Shown: positions 25,390 to 36,434, counted from the first letter of the stretch. The stretch: DNA of 64,000 nt from Amphiura filiformis (GCF_039555335.1 NC_092640.1:30634204-30698203); one strand, 5' to 3'. The notes: generated by a model not told the origin, from the sequence alone. Numbers and translations: made by a program.

Positions 25390-26717
25390 AGCAATTCCAT
25401 GCGTTTTTCGCGCGTCTTTATCTATTTAAAATGCACGCGAAGAAATGAGGAAGGACATCAACAAGCGCGTGCATGGACGCCGCCATGTTTTTCGCTGTAC
25501 GTGCGTTTTCCGCGAATAGGCTTACTTTTATTTCCAATTTAATAAAAGTTCCGATTTTGGTAGAAGTTTGAAACCTTTTGATATGAATAAAGAAGAGTTT
25601 CAAAATATTGAAAACATTGTTTATTAGTGTTTAAATTACAAAGAAGTTTTTCAATTTCATTGTTATTTTTTAACCAATTTTTTGTCATTTAAACTCAAGT
25701 TTTGGCCTTCAATTGTAATAAAATTACATAAAAATTAGATTTAAGATATTTAAGTTTCTAGTTTGCTTTATTTATACCACTGTCCAGTATTTTAAATTGT
25801 TATAACATTCAAAGTTTAATTTATATTAATATTTAATTTCAAATAGCCATTCATTACATATGCTTTTTGGACAAAACGGGTTAAAAGTGACGATGGGGGG
25901 TAGGCCTACTTGATTGACATTTCTTGTCTTTTTAAATATTCTGCAGGTACTGAGAATGTTTTAATTTTGAAGTTATGCACTTGCAAAAGATGTTCAAAGA
26001 ACGTTTACTATTAACATCAATTAATATCTTCATGAAAATAGCAAATCAGCAACCATTGTGCATTCATGTGCATCAAAATGACGAAAAATGGCAATTGTCG
26101 GCTATCATGCTTGTGCTTGAAATCGGCATCCTGTCTAAAGTATGAAAGAAAATAACCCAAAATTTCTTACAATTAATTCAAAATGTAGTGAAAAAGATAA
26201 CAAAATCATTTTCAAGGCCTAAAAACGAAGTTTTAGCCTCTTCAAGGGTTCATACCACTAAATCCGCGTGTGAAGCGGTTTCCGGTAAAAGTTTATCACG
26301 ACTATAGTCCCAACAATACATAAAAAATGTGCAAAATCGGTACAATATTAACAATTTTAGTGTTGCAAATCGTGTTTTGCTAGAACTTGTGAATGTGATC
26401 TCTACTAATTTGAACAGAAAACGCGAAAATTTGAGTGATGTTTACGATGATGAGCGCATGAACACACGAGGTCAAAACGCGGCTAGCAGTCAGACGTAAA
26501 CACGGGAAAATCGGGTCTTTTTATATAGCGCTATTTTTCTCAAAAAGTAGACCTAAAATATGGTGTCATTTTCAGATATGTTATGCAGAATTTTGTTCTG
26601 ATTAAAATGATATTAAATATATATTTCAAAGTAAGACGTAACTCGACTTATAGCCTAAAACGTGACCCCTGTTTTGCACGTAAAGTCTATGGAAAGCTAT
26701 TTGGTGGTATGTACCCT
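25390..26717. repeat. Array unit 10 (full, 3' end of array)
   Basis: Lacks the 8-bp AGGGGCCT; G-run of 6; stops in the final tgtaccctt, where host repeat sequence (tgacctatcaagttt) takes over. Confidence 0.85.
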
Positions 26718-27315
26718 TGACCTATCAAGTTTAAGCCCAATAGGGCAAAGTTTAAATTTAGCCCCTACATGACCTTTGACCCCGGTTGACCTTAATTTTG
26801 TTTTGCGCATATATTCCCCTCGTATCAAGGATTGCACCCACCAAGTTTGAACCCGATAGGACAAAGTTTGAAATCCATGACCTTTGACCTTTGACCTCGG
26901 ATGACCTCCATATAATGTTTTTCATGCTCCCCTCATACAAAGGTTTCGACCCACCAAGTTTGAGCCCGGTCGGACAAAGTTTGAAATTTGACCCCTCCCT
27001 AATGACCTTTGACCTCGATTGACCTCGATTTTAGTTTGCGCATTATAGTCCCCTCCTATCAAGGATTCCACCCACCAAGTTTGGGCCCGATCGGACAAAG
27101 TTTGAAATTTTGACCTTTGACCTTGACCTCCGATGACCTTCAAAACCACATGGCCAACATGCTTTTCTCGATACCTACCTGTATGCGAAATTTGAGCGCG
27201 ATGCGTCGAAGCACGGCGAAACGCATAGCCGGACAGACAGATAGATAGACAGATAGATAGACAGACAGACAGACAGATACAGCCCGCTTATTATTTTATT
27301 AGTATAGATAGATAG
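26718..27315. repeat. DR1-bearing repeat, copy 2, right part, with microsatellite
   Basis: Resumes the host repeat with subunits beginning tgacctttgacc near 26770, 26878, 27004 and 27113. It contains the empty transposon target (gaaacgcatagccggacag, 27216-27234) and ends with a (GACA/GATA)n run and ccgcttattattttattagt. Confidence 0.85.
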
Positions 27316-28380
27316 TCTGTACCAAGCAAAGTATTAAAACAAGGTAGACTTTGACACAGGTGTTTCACATGTTTGTTTGTTTATTTATATGTCACTTGTC
27401 TTTTGTTGTATTAAAATATGCAGTTTGTTTATGCAGTAGTTGGATGAGAGACCTCTCTGTAAGGAAATACTTAGGCACTATGTAAGTACCCACCCCTTAT
27501 ATCCTGGGAAATGTGGGGCACTTATTGTAAGTTCCAATAACATAGGGGTTCAGATGCGTCACAAGCAGCAGCTTTGCTAACACCGCTTTCTGGGGTTGTA
27601 ACTTTGGGTGCCCCATTTATTGTCACCTTGCTGCATGCCTGTAGGGGTTAACCAGTTGGTGTACCCCAGAGGTGGGGGAGGGTGCAGTGTTTTGTAAAAT
27701 GTGTCATTTCTGACCCGGGGATGGGCAATAGAAGAGTTGATCGGGTAATAAATACAGTGGTCCCTTGGGTCCGTATGCACAAAAGAGTTGGACCGGGTCT
27801 AAAGTTAGACCTGGTCTATGCGGAATTTAGTCCCAGGAGAAAGGACATTTTCCTTTACATTTTCTTAAGTTATTTTGTATTATTTTTAAACTTCGCATTT
27901 AAATCTTTAAAATTTGCTATCTACTCTCAGCAGGAAATAAAAGTAAAAGACCATTCCCGATGGAACTAAATTCCACTTTGGGGTCTGGTGATGTACTTGG
28001 GTGTAATTAGCTCTGAAAATTACTAGCCCCGGCATTTCCACAGGATTTAGGGTGGAGGAAGTACTTGAATAATGCAATGGACTGGAAGTTTGATATAAAT
28101 TGACCATTTAATTTGGATGATTCATTAGTTGATGATAATGAAAGAAGTTGATATTGCCATAGCCCTCCAAACAAACTTACATCAGAGCCAACAACATAGG
28201 CTGATGACGAGGAAGATCCTCTAAAGCGCTCCCGGTAAGTGAAAATAAACAAGTAGTGTTGAAGTTTAATTTAAATTACTATCATTTAAAACGTTTTCAA
28301 AAAACTGAGTTATTAAAAGATTAAGAAAACAATTTAAATAAAGGTTTTGGAATTTTTTTTTGTTATTAATACAATTTTTA
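27316..28380. other. No gene seen
   Basis: No reliable exon. Open frames of 60-95 codons on both strands have no recognisable similarity. Confidence 0.4.
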
Positions 28381-28404
28381 GCTCAATTTGCAAAGCAAAT
28401 TGAG
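28381..28404. repeat. Short palindrome
   Basis: ctcaatttgc aaa gcaaattgag is a 10-bp-arm palindrome, followed by gctataggcatgatccg. It may be the edge of a dispersed repeat. Confidence 0.4.
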
Positions 28405-30561
28405 GCTATAGGCATGATCCGAATTTCTATATGTTTTTTTTTCTTTCTCTTGCTACATCGTTTGAGTAATGGAGCTGGTAATTTGAGGTGGCGATCTTTG
28501 CAAGTTTGTTCATGAAAGTTACTTATTTTGCTGGGAGATTGTAAAATTCTAAAGCTCTTAAATATATGCATAAACCACTAAAACCTAATGTCAACAGTAG
28601 AGTGTTTGTTAAAGTGCTTGACAAGGACAAAGTAATCAGGGTTGCCAAACTCATGGTTTGGTAGCCCAAATGGGTAACTTTTGAAGATTTTCCCTGACAC
28701 TTTCAACAATTTCCTGTCCCACAGAAACAGATGGTTAAGAAAAAAATTGGGTGGCTTTTCAGCAATGCAGGTGCAATTTGGATGTCTTGAAGCCTACATT
28801 TATTTAACTAATTAACAGACACAGATAAATTTGGGGTAAACTTAGTAATTGGAATCCTTGAGAGCGTTCACATGGTAGATTTTCCCCCAAGTTTTTGTCC
28901 GAGAGCCGCTTTGCTCAAGCAAAAATTCCTCTGTGCGGACATGCCTAAAGACAAATATTTATTACTGCTAATATTCCTGTCAGTTTATGCCTGAAGATAT
29001 TTGGTGCCCATTCATTTATTTATTATTCATTAACAATATATATGCAGAATAACCTCAGCCCCTTGCCTCCCTCCTGAGCAGTGGCATTAGGAGCTAGGGG
29101 GAAAGTTGCATCCCCAACACAGAAATTTCCAGTGATGAAAATGGGGATGGGGATCGGAGTATGTCATTAAAATGACTGAAAAAGGTCAAAAATTGACAAA
29201 TGGGGACAGAGTTTGGCTTTACTCCCGCACACTAAAATGCTGGCTATGCTGTTGTTCCTAAGGCCACCTTTGTTTCAGATGGACATTTTATTGTGAAAGG
29301 ACCTATAGGTAGGCCTATGTCATTGCACAAGAAATACAATAAAAAATTTCCACATAGCCCCTGAATTAAAAGTATTCAATTATTTTTGTAATCACTCAAA
29401 AGCATTTTGTGAGAATTTTACAATTGAACTAAGTGCTATTCAATTTTTATGGGCGTTTTTATTTTACATGTAAAGTCTATGGGGTGATGATTAGAAATGG
29501 ACAGCAATATTGAAAAACCCTCATTTTGGGCCATTTTAGTCACTAAGAGTTAGTGATGTGTAGTTAGAGCTGTTTTAGCATATACAATTATGCTGAGTGG
29601 AAAAAGGAGGAGGCCTCTTTTTATTTGTTGTTCTGAGATATAGGCCCCCTCTAACTATCACAAAACCTTATAAAAGTGTTTCTTGTATATAAGCAAGGCT
29701 ATAGAAAGCATCTCTACTTCCTAGACATATGTTTTGAAAAGTTATAACTGAATTTCAAAAAATAAAAATAAAATTGAAGAAACCTCAAAAAAGGAAGCGG
29801 GAGGGGACGTGAATCATGTCTATTTTTTTATTTGGCCTTAATTTTTTTTTCAAACCTGATTTTTTTTTGCATATTTGTAATGTTTACACATGTCCCAACT
29901 TGCACCTAAATGGAATCGGCCAAATTTGTTGTCTTTGTAGGTCAACAGAGCAAAGTTCGACATATTATCATAATTTTAAAAAATATGAAAATATGTCCTC
30001 CCATATAACTGCATTAAATGGTCAAAATAACTAGTGGGGTTTCTTTTACTTTACCTCGTTATTTCAACTTAAAACGGACAGCAACCCTTCCCGGCAGTTA
30101 TTACTATTATTATTTCAACATTTTGAATAAAGAATAACAAAATTAAAATTTGACGGAAATCGTACATTAAGTCTTTAATGGTTATGGAACAAAGGTGGAG
30201 GGCCCTGTTGCACATAAATGACCTTTATGTACATGTACATTATGCCACGTAAAATTAAAATTTTGTTTCACATCCCCACCATGAAAAGTGGATCTAATGT
30301 AACACCAAGATACTTGAATTCATTTGTATGATCAAGCATGTCATATTGTTGAACTTGGTAAGAATGTGAGATGCACCAAATACTATATTATTTAGTTTTA
30401 TTGTTAATGTTGGGAGTTAACTCGTTTTTATAAAACCAACTAGCAATATTCTTGACATAAATAAATAAAGAAATGTTATAAACACAATTAAATACCAGTA
30501 TATTTAAAAAACCCAATTTGATATATTCAACGGTTATACATCTGAACATTATATTTACGTC
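28405..30561. other. No gene seen
   Basis: AT-rich sequence with poly-T and poly-A runs; no protein motif, tRNA or convincing foldback. Confidence 0.4.
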
Positions 30562-30565
30562 AAAT

Positions 30566-30804
30566 GTGACCGTACACCACGAATGAGCCGTAAATGTCCT
30601 CAATTGTATTCTGAGTTACAGTGTAAAATGGGCATGAAGGTCGTATTCATAGGTACCTCAATTTGGTGCTACGTGTACCTCATTTAATGAGATACACGTA
30701 GCACCAAATTGAAATACCTATGAATATGACCTTCATGCCCATTTTACACTGTAACTCAGAATACAATTGAGGACATTTACGGCTCATTCGTGGTGTACGG
30801 TCAC
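30566..30804. mobile_element. Near-perfect 239-bp palindrome (MITE) with AAAT target duplication
   Basis: Starts GTGACCGTACACCACGAATG and ends CATTCGTGGTGTACGGTCAC. The ~119-bp arms differ at only about five positions. AAAT flanks both sides (30562-30565, 30805-30808), indicating a 4-bp target duplication. The centre is CTCATTTAATGAG. A deletion derivative sits at 32075-32233. It could fold into a long hairpin RNA if transcribed. Confidence 0.85.
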
Positions 30805-31172
30805 AAATTTCAAATAACAATTGAGCTACAGCACCTTTGGTGCTCTTGTTAATCTATCGTTTACATGTTTACCAGTAACTGTTTTCTGTCAAGCTTTGTG
30901 CGCCCTTCCTTTTGAAAATATTATGAAAATATTTTGTATTTACTCTTAATCTTGAATTCCCCTATAAGTATGGCAATATTTTCATCGCTCTTTTCATGAA
31001 ATTGGGTGGTGTAATTTTCTAAGAAATATGAAATTTCTTTTAAATCTGAAATAGTTCTTTCGATATCATTTCGAGTATCATCATTCAACAAAAATGAAAG
31101 GGAATATTGATCTCGCGGTCATATTCTGTCATTTCTCACCCTTTCATGCATGCATGATTGTCGACCTACATT

Positions 31173-31515
31173 CATACCAGTGGCGTACCGTGGCCGCCCC
31201 AACCCCGGGGGCTGACGAAAATTCAATTTTGCCGCCCCTTCCCCAACAGCCCGAAAAGGTTGACCCAATTTTTTTTCGGTCGTTTGAAAAAGTGAAGAGC
31301 AAAAAAGAAAAAGTTCTTTTAGGCGCTAGCGCCCTAAAAGCAAAACATTTTGATGTAACAGTATAGTACAGTACCATTTTTTCAAAATGTTTTTGTACTT
31401 TATTATTAATCATTCTTTTTGCCGCCCTGTTTTGGCTGCCCTTCTTCTTCCGCCGCCCTTCGTTTTGGCCGCCCTGCTTTTACCCCGGGGCTGGCGCCCC
31501 AAAGCCCCCCCAAAA
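31173..31515. repeat. GC-rich repeat with GCCGCCC words
   Basis: Begins ccagtggcgtaccgtggc. It contains repeated gccgccc(c/t) words and an imperfect inverted pair (ccgccccaaccccgggggct near 31193 against taccccggggctggcg near 31481). The open frames across it are low complexity and not credible genes. Confidence 0.45.
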
Positions 31516-32074
31516 AAAAAATACGCGCATGCATATTCATTCATTTTTTCATTCATTTGTTTTATTTAACCTTGGATAAAATTTTGTGAACTTCGAGTTG
31601 ATTGGAATAGGGTATTTGTATGAATTGGATGAGATTCCATGTATTTATCCCCTTAGCATGAAAGACCATTGGCTAATTTCTATGTTTGAACTTTATTGAG
31701 TATGAAATTTTCGAGAAATAGCCAAATTTTCTCCATTGTCAGTGTTGTCTGATCATCACCTTTAGTAGTGAAACTCAGAGTAACAACTTTTATTCTGGAA
31801 GGTTTAAAGTTTGAATTTGAATTTATATATCTATCCTATCTATATGTATGTCCCATAGTTTGGAGGCCGCTGGGCCTACACACTGATGGCTCTTGAAACA
31901 CAAGATCTTCAAAGCACTCTCTTCAGCTGTTCTGATGATGAAAGTCTAGTCCAGTCCAATCTTTGATGTAATTTAATAAGTCTTTACAGATCTTCGTTTC
32001 TTTCTACAGCCGTCTCTGCCTCCCTGATGATGTTTGCAAGGCTGTCCTTCCATCTGGTCATGCCCAAACCAATT

Positions 32075-32233
32075 GTGACCGTACACCACGAATGAGCCGT
32101 AAATGTCCTCAATTGTATTCTGAGTTACAGTGTAAAATGGGCATGAAGGTCGTATTCATAGGTACCTCAATTTGGTGCTACGTGTACCTCATTTAATGAG
32201 GACATTTACGGCTCATTCGTGGTGTACGGTCAC
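32075..32233. mobile_element. Internally deleted copy of the 30566-30804 palindrome, AATT target duplication
   Basis: The left arm is essentially identical to 30566-30690 up to tttaatgag and then jumps to gacatttacggctcattcgt, the last ~35 bp of the right arm. The join lies at a shared TGAG. AATT on both sides (32071-32074, 32234-32237) shows that it inserted independently, into the LINE remnant. Confidence 0.85.
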
Positions 32234-32374
32234 AATTTAGCTGCCTGCTATCTGCTTGAAGCGTGTGGAGTAGTCTGCGCAGTGCGCATAGAGTTCACCT
32301 CAAAAGTGTGGATTCGTTTTTTCCAGTTTCACATTCAGCGTCCGGGTTTCGCACCCATTACAGGAACACCAATG

Positions 32375-32602
32375 TCACCAGTGCACAAACTTGCCATGAA
32401 ATAAACCCTTCCTGGTTTTCTTGGAATAATTGTTCTTGTCCCTCCATATGGGCTTCAGCTTTGCAAGTGGTGATGTGGCAATATCAATCCTAATCTTTAT
32501 TTCTTGCACTGATCTCGTATCTTCTGTGATGGTAGCTCCAAGGTAATTTAAATGAGTAACAGTATCTAGTTTCTCGGTATCAATTGATAGGCCTACATCC
32601 AA
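32375..32602 (-). pseudogene. LINE reverse transcriptase, C-terminal fragment
   Basis: A 75-codon minus-strand frame contains THLNYLGATITEDTRSVQEI followed by K-I-R-I-D-I-A and later L-K-P-I-W-R-D-K. The series F/L-x-Y-L-G-x-x-I-T-x-D-x-x-x-x-x-E-I-x-x-R-I is typical of the region after the reverse transcriptase catalytic core in non-LTR retrotransposons. The catalytic part is missing, and the frame ends at TAG-equivalent stops on both sides. Non-functional remnant. Confidence 0.75.
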
Positions 32603-33257
32603 TTCCTTGTTGGTTCCAATTCTCGCGACTTTACTCTTCTCTGCACTGTGTGCAAGAAGTTTTGCACTCTTCTTTAGTCTTGTTGTCTATGTGCTAAGTT
32701 CTTCAGCCTGACATTGGTGATGGTTCTTCAACCAATGCTGACTGACCCTTCAACAAAGCCATCCAGTTAATTATAGCCTATTTGATTCATCATTTTGTTA
32801 TTAGTGAGCAGAGAAAAATATTTTATACTAATTGTGACGTCATTGCTTCCAAGAATTGCAAATATTCTGTTTGTACCATGGCCCTACATGAAGGCGCAAA
32901 CACAATTGTTTCGCTTTTTTTTTTTTATTAAGGCAATGATAATGAAAATGAAATTTTTGTGACTGAACAAATTCCCCCGTCATTATTGTGCCAACTTTTG
33001 GCCTATGTGACATGTACTCTTTGAAACTGCTGGTGTAAATCTGCATTATAATTTAGTTGGACTGAGGAGGACATGTAAACAGTCAAGAGCGTTTATCAAC
33101 TTATTTGGGTACAGACGCACGTATCATCTCATTTGGGTAAGCGATATTAAATATCTCATTTTATCATCGTTTGTTTGGACATAATTGAAAATTACGTTTG
33201 CTATAATCATGCATTCTGTATCAATATTTTGTATTGTATACACTATACATGTTCGGG

Positions 33258-33625
33258 GGGGGCAACCGTCACTCAGAAGACCCGTTACTCAGTAGGCCCA
33301 CTATTCAGAAAACCCGTCACCCAGAAGGTCCGCTATTCAGAATTCTGAATTTTCATTTAAGATGACCCGCTAACCAGAAGAACACCCGCTAATAAAAAAA
33401 AAAAAAACATGAATTAGAAGGTCCGCTACTCAGAAAATATTAGAATCACACCCTCTATTCAGACAACCCGCCACTCAGAAAACCCAGTTCTCAGGGTTGG
33501 GGTTAGGGCTAACTCAGTTCTTTCAAATGATAAAAACAGCCCACTAGTCAGAATTCTGAATAGTCATTCTGAGTAGCTGATCTTCTGGGTAACGGATACA
33601 GCCCGCTAGCCAGAAAACCCGCTAT
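33258..33625. repeat. Degenerate minisatellite, CCCGCTAxTCAGAA
   Basis: About fifteen imperfect copies of a 16-20-bp unit (ccgtcactcagaagac, ccgttactcagtaggc, ccgctactcagaaaa, ccgccactcagaaaac and so on), some separated by unrelated runs. It includes ggttggggttagggct at 33495. Confidence 0.75.
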
Positions 33626-33805
33626 AGGCCTAGTCAGAAAAAAATACTGACTAGCTGGCCTTCTGAATAACATGAATAATTTTTTTTTTTATTATTGGTG
33701 TCATTAGGCCCAGGCCTATATATTATCGAAGTATATGTTGAAAATTCCTATCAAATCTGAAGCATTCCATGCATATATATTCATTTGTACAAAATTGAAT
33801 ACCGG

Positions 33806-34158
33806 TATACACTGTTAGAACACTGGGTAAAAAACCAGTTGAGTAAGGTTTTTACCCAACATTGGGTAATTTTTTCCCAACATCGTGTTACCCAATGGTT
33901 GGGTAAAACTTTACCCAATATTGAGTCAAAAAACCTTATCCAACCCATGAGGGTTGTTCATATGGTAGGCCTACCCAGCGGTTGTGTAAAATGGTAATTT
34001 TCCCCAACTTGAGTAAAATTTTACCCAAGTTGTGTGAAATAATAATTTAACCTAACTGCTAGGTACCATATGAACCCTCATGGGTTAGGTAAGGTGTTTT
34101 TTTTACTCAATATTGGGTAAATTACTGAATTACTTATTTAGTATTCTGACAGTGTATA
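33806..34158. mobile_element. Foldback MITE with TATACACTGTTAGAA ends and TTACCCAA words
   Basis: Begins TATACACTGTTAGAACACTG and ends ATTCTGACAGTGTATA. The interior has many copies of TTACCCAA / TTGGGTAA in both orientations, and a longer inverted pair (ccatgagggttgttcatatggt / accatatgaaccctcatggg). Confidence 0.7.
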
Positions 34159-34577
34159 ATGAACGTCTGGTATATCGTACGGATCATTGGATCAGTACGA
34201 CAAAAATATGTTTAGATTTCGTGCTGTTGTTCCTAAAACCATGACCGCGAAATGAGGACAAATGAATACCATGAATACGGACAAAAGTTTGAAGCGTTCT
34301 GGAGGTAAATTTTTAAAACTTAATAAACATCAAGTTTGAGAATCAAAACATAATGTTTGATGGGAGATGTTTCAGCAGATTAACTGAAAAAATCTTTCAA
34401 ACTTTTGTTCTTACTTATGCACCTCCTGTCCCTATTTACACCGTTTTGCGGTACCCATGGTAACTTCCTTGTATTATTTTAAAAGCCTACAAGCCATACG
34501 GTAATAAATCATTCCTTTGAATCCCGGCTTTGAATATTAGCAATATGAAATTCAATCAGCTTGCTGTGCTATGTGTT

Positions 34578-34889
34578 CTATAGACGAATCCAATTTCACG
34601 CATTCCTTCATCTCAATGGCAGCCATAGCTGGGTCCCCGTCGGCTCCATCTCACCTAAAATGTGAAATGATGCGGCCTTGGAGGGTATTTTAAACTGCAT
34701 TCTATCAGCCGTATTACACGTAGACAAAAGATTGGTGACAGTTTACAGCACAAAAGAATGTTCCCGTCGAATTTTAAGCGGCTTTAATCAACACAATTGG
34801 GCAGTCACAACACCAGTTTGGTGCTGCGGGGACCCAGTAATGGCCGACCAAATCCTGACCATGACTTGCCTCGCTGGATTCGTCTATAG
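34578..34889. mobile_element. Inverted-repeat element with CTATAGACGAATCCA ends
   Basis: Ends CTATAGACGAATCCAA and GGATTCGTCTATAG are inverted repeats, and inner gctgggtccccg pairs with cggggacccag. Partial copies occur at 43066-43104 (right end) and, reversed, at 53893-53955 (middle). Confidence 0.65.
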
Positions 34890-35089
34890 CCATTGTATTT
34901 TCTGTAGATATCTGGTCTGTCAGCCTTGATTCAAGGCTTCTGCCTTCTTCTTCTTATTTCTTCCTTTTATATATATAAATCACTTTCACCCAGGGAAGTG
35001 AGAGTAGACTTGCTTGTTGGGCACACCACTCCACGCCATACATAAATTCTCCCAGTCACATTTCCCCAATATGAAATTTAAAAAAGTAA

Positions 35090-35190
35090 AATTTTAATTT
35101 TACTTCTTTTAAAGTTTGGCAGAGGCGGGGTTCGAACTCACGGCGCACCGCTTTGGATACTCTATGAGCCTAGCGCCCAGTGACAAGCAA
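35090..35190 (-). mobile_element. Possible tRNA-derived SINE fragment
   Basis: On the minus strand GTGAGTTCGAACCCCGCC fits a pol III B box, preceded by a tRNA-like but incomplete stretch (gggcgctaggctcatagag). No good A box or cloverleaf can be drawn. Confidence 0.3.
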
Positions 35191-36130
35191 AAGCAGAAAA
35201 CGTACCATATTTTGGAATTTTATTTGTTTAAAAACATTAATGTGTATTAATAGCGCTCAATTGTTGTTAACTGCGTGCAGAAATCCGACAATAAACATGA
35301 TAAATGGGCGTCTATATGGACAATATACATTATATCGATTTTGACACGTGCTCGTGTGTACCATGGTCAGTAAAATACTATAGAGGAACCTACCATTTTT
35401 CTTGTATACACGTTCGATGTTTTGATCAATTATATAAAAAATCCACATTAGACCCCAAATGTTTTTTCAGGAAATAAAAGATTAGATTACCATAAAAACG
35501 AAACAGTAATCTTTGGCGGGGTCTAATGTAATTTTTACATAGAATTTTCAACGTTTTTTCTATCCTTATTCTTGCTCAATTAAAAAATATTTTGGCGTAG
35601 GCCTATATAAATTTGAAATAAAATTCTCTGCCTCATAAACGACATCAAATGTGCCACAATTGGGTATCACGAATCGTTATATATGATGTGCAGTTAATAT
35701 TCATATTTTCTTTTATACAGAGGATGCTTCAGTTTTGACAGGAAAAATATTTTCTTGGAAACCCTCTCACTCGGTTATTTCAAAAAGGCAACCACGCTTT
35801 CCCTAGAATGTGCAATAAATTAGCATTAAAATTTTCTTATTTTAACAGCATTCTAGAAACTCTTGCAGTATGGCGAAATGTGGTGTACTTGTTGGGGTTG
35901 AACATAAACCCAATTGACTACAGGGTGTCCAAAAATACCCCCCCCTGCCGTGCGAGATTAAGGTCATAATCTTCCATTAAAGGGTGTATGGATTTCAACT
36001 TCAAAAGCCCATTGTTAATATCAGACTTGTTTTAAAGTTTCCTATTTCTGTAAATGAACACCCATTTCGGGTAACAATTACCGAATAGGGTTCAACTTGC
36101 TAGACTTGAGTCCAATCCTCGTTTACGGAG

Positions 36131-36153
36131 TTTAGGGTTAGGGTTTAGGGTTG
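36131..36153. repeat. Short interstitial TTAGGG run
   Basis: tttagggttagggtttaggg, three telomere-type units, about 150 bp upstream of the first phospholipase exon shown here. Confidence 0.6.
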
Positions 36154-36304
36154 ATTTGGTTGCAAACCAACAGGAGTAACGTTGAGAATGTCTGCATTTA
36201 CTCTGACTACACATAATACATCTAGCTTATAATATTTCAAAATAATAACATACCGGTAAGATATGAAAGAAGAATTATGTTTCTTAACATTTTCTTGTTC
36301 TGCA

Positions 36305-36434
36305 GATTGACGACAAAAGCGGGAGTGAGGAACTAAAATGGTTCGACAGAGCGTCTTTGTCACGTGTGTTGCTATGCTGGTGGTTTGGGATCACTGTTTG
36401 GGAGGAGACATAGACATGGAGGCAACACTGAGGG
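36305..36434 (+). CDS. PLA2 exon 1 (5' UTR end plus signal peptide)
   Basis: The acceptor tttcttgttctgcag ends at 36304. The ATG is at 36338. The coded MVRQSVFVTCVAMLVVWDHC is a hydrophobic signal peptide, and the donor is at 36435 (ggg|gtaatc), phase 1. An earlier 5' UTR exon must lie upstream and is not identified. Confidence 0.8.

Larger units (their letters stand above)
13887..26717. repeat. 12.8-kb tandem array, eleven units of two sizes
   Basis: Units begin agcaattccatgcg and are highly similar. Full units (F, ~1335-1405 bp) contain a ~476-bp segment from gttcataccactaaatccgc to tgtaccctttaagg. Short units (S, ~862-868 bp) lack it, joining cttcaagg directly to agcaattcc. The order is F F S F F S F S F S F. 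The break lies a few bases after an imperfect hairpin (ggcctaaaac gaa gttttagcct), and both break ends carry AAGG, so a microhomology-mediated loss is likely. Short open frames recur in each unit on both strands (for example 61 codons on the minus strand near 15194-15379) but others are broken by 1-base differences between units, so I see no evidence of coding selection. Confidence 0.9.
31866..32720 (-). mobile_element. Antisense LINE remnant
   Basis: The minus strand contains the end of a non-LTR retrotransposon reverse transcriptase (32375-32602) and, further downstream on that strand (31870-32070), a frame-broken C-terminal piece including text equivalent to W-K-D-S-L-A-N. It is interrupted by the palindrome derivative at 32075-32233. 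Confidence 0.6.

Noticed and set aside
13887-26717. CRISPR-like or gene-cluster reading of the array
   Set aside because: Units are contiguous long repeats without spacers, and their open frames are disrupted among units.
27577-27969. Overlapping open frames on both strands
   Set aside because: Low complexity, no motif, and each is a chance frame in AT-rich DNA.
28198-28232. Possible acidic micro-exon ending at a gtaagt donor
   Set aside because: The acceptor lacks a pyrimidine tract and no neighbouring exon in a compatible phase was found.
31094-31569. Pro/Ala-rich open frames
   Set aside because: They are translations of the GCCGCCC repeat and not credible proteins.
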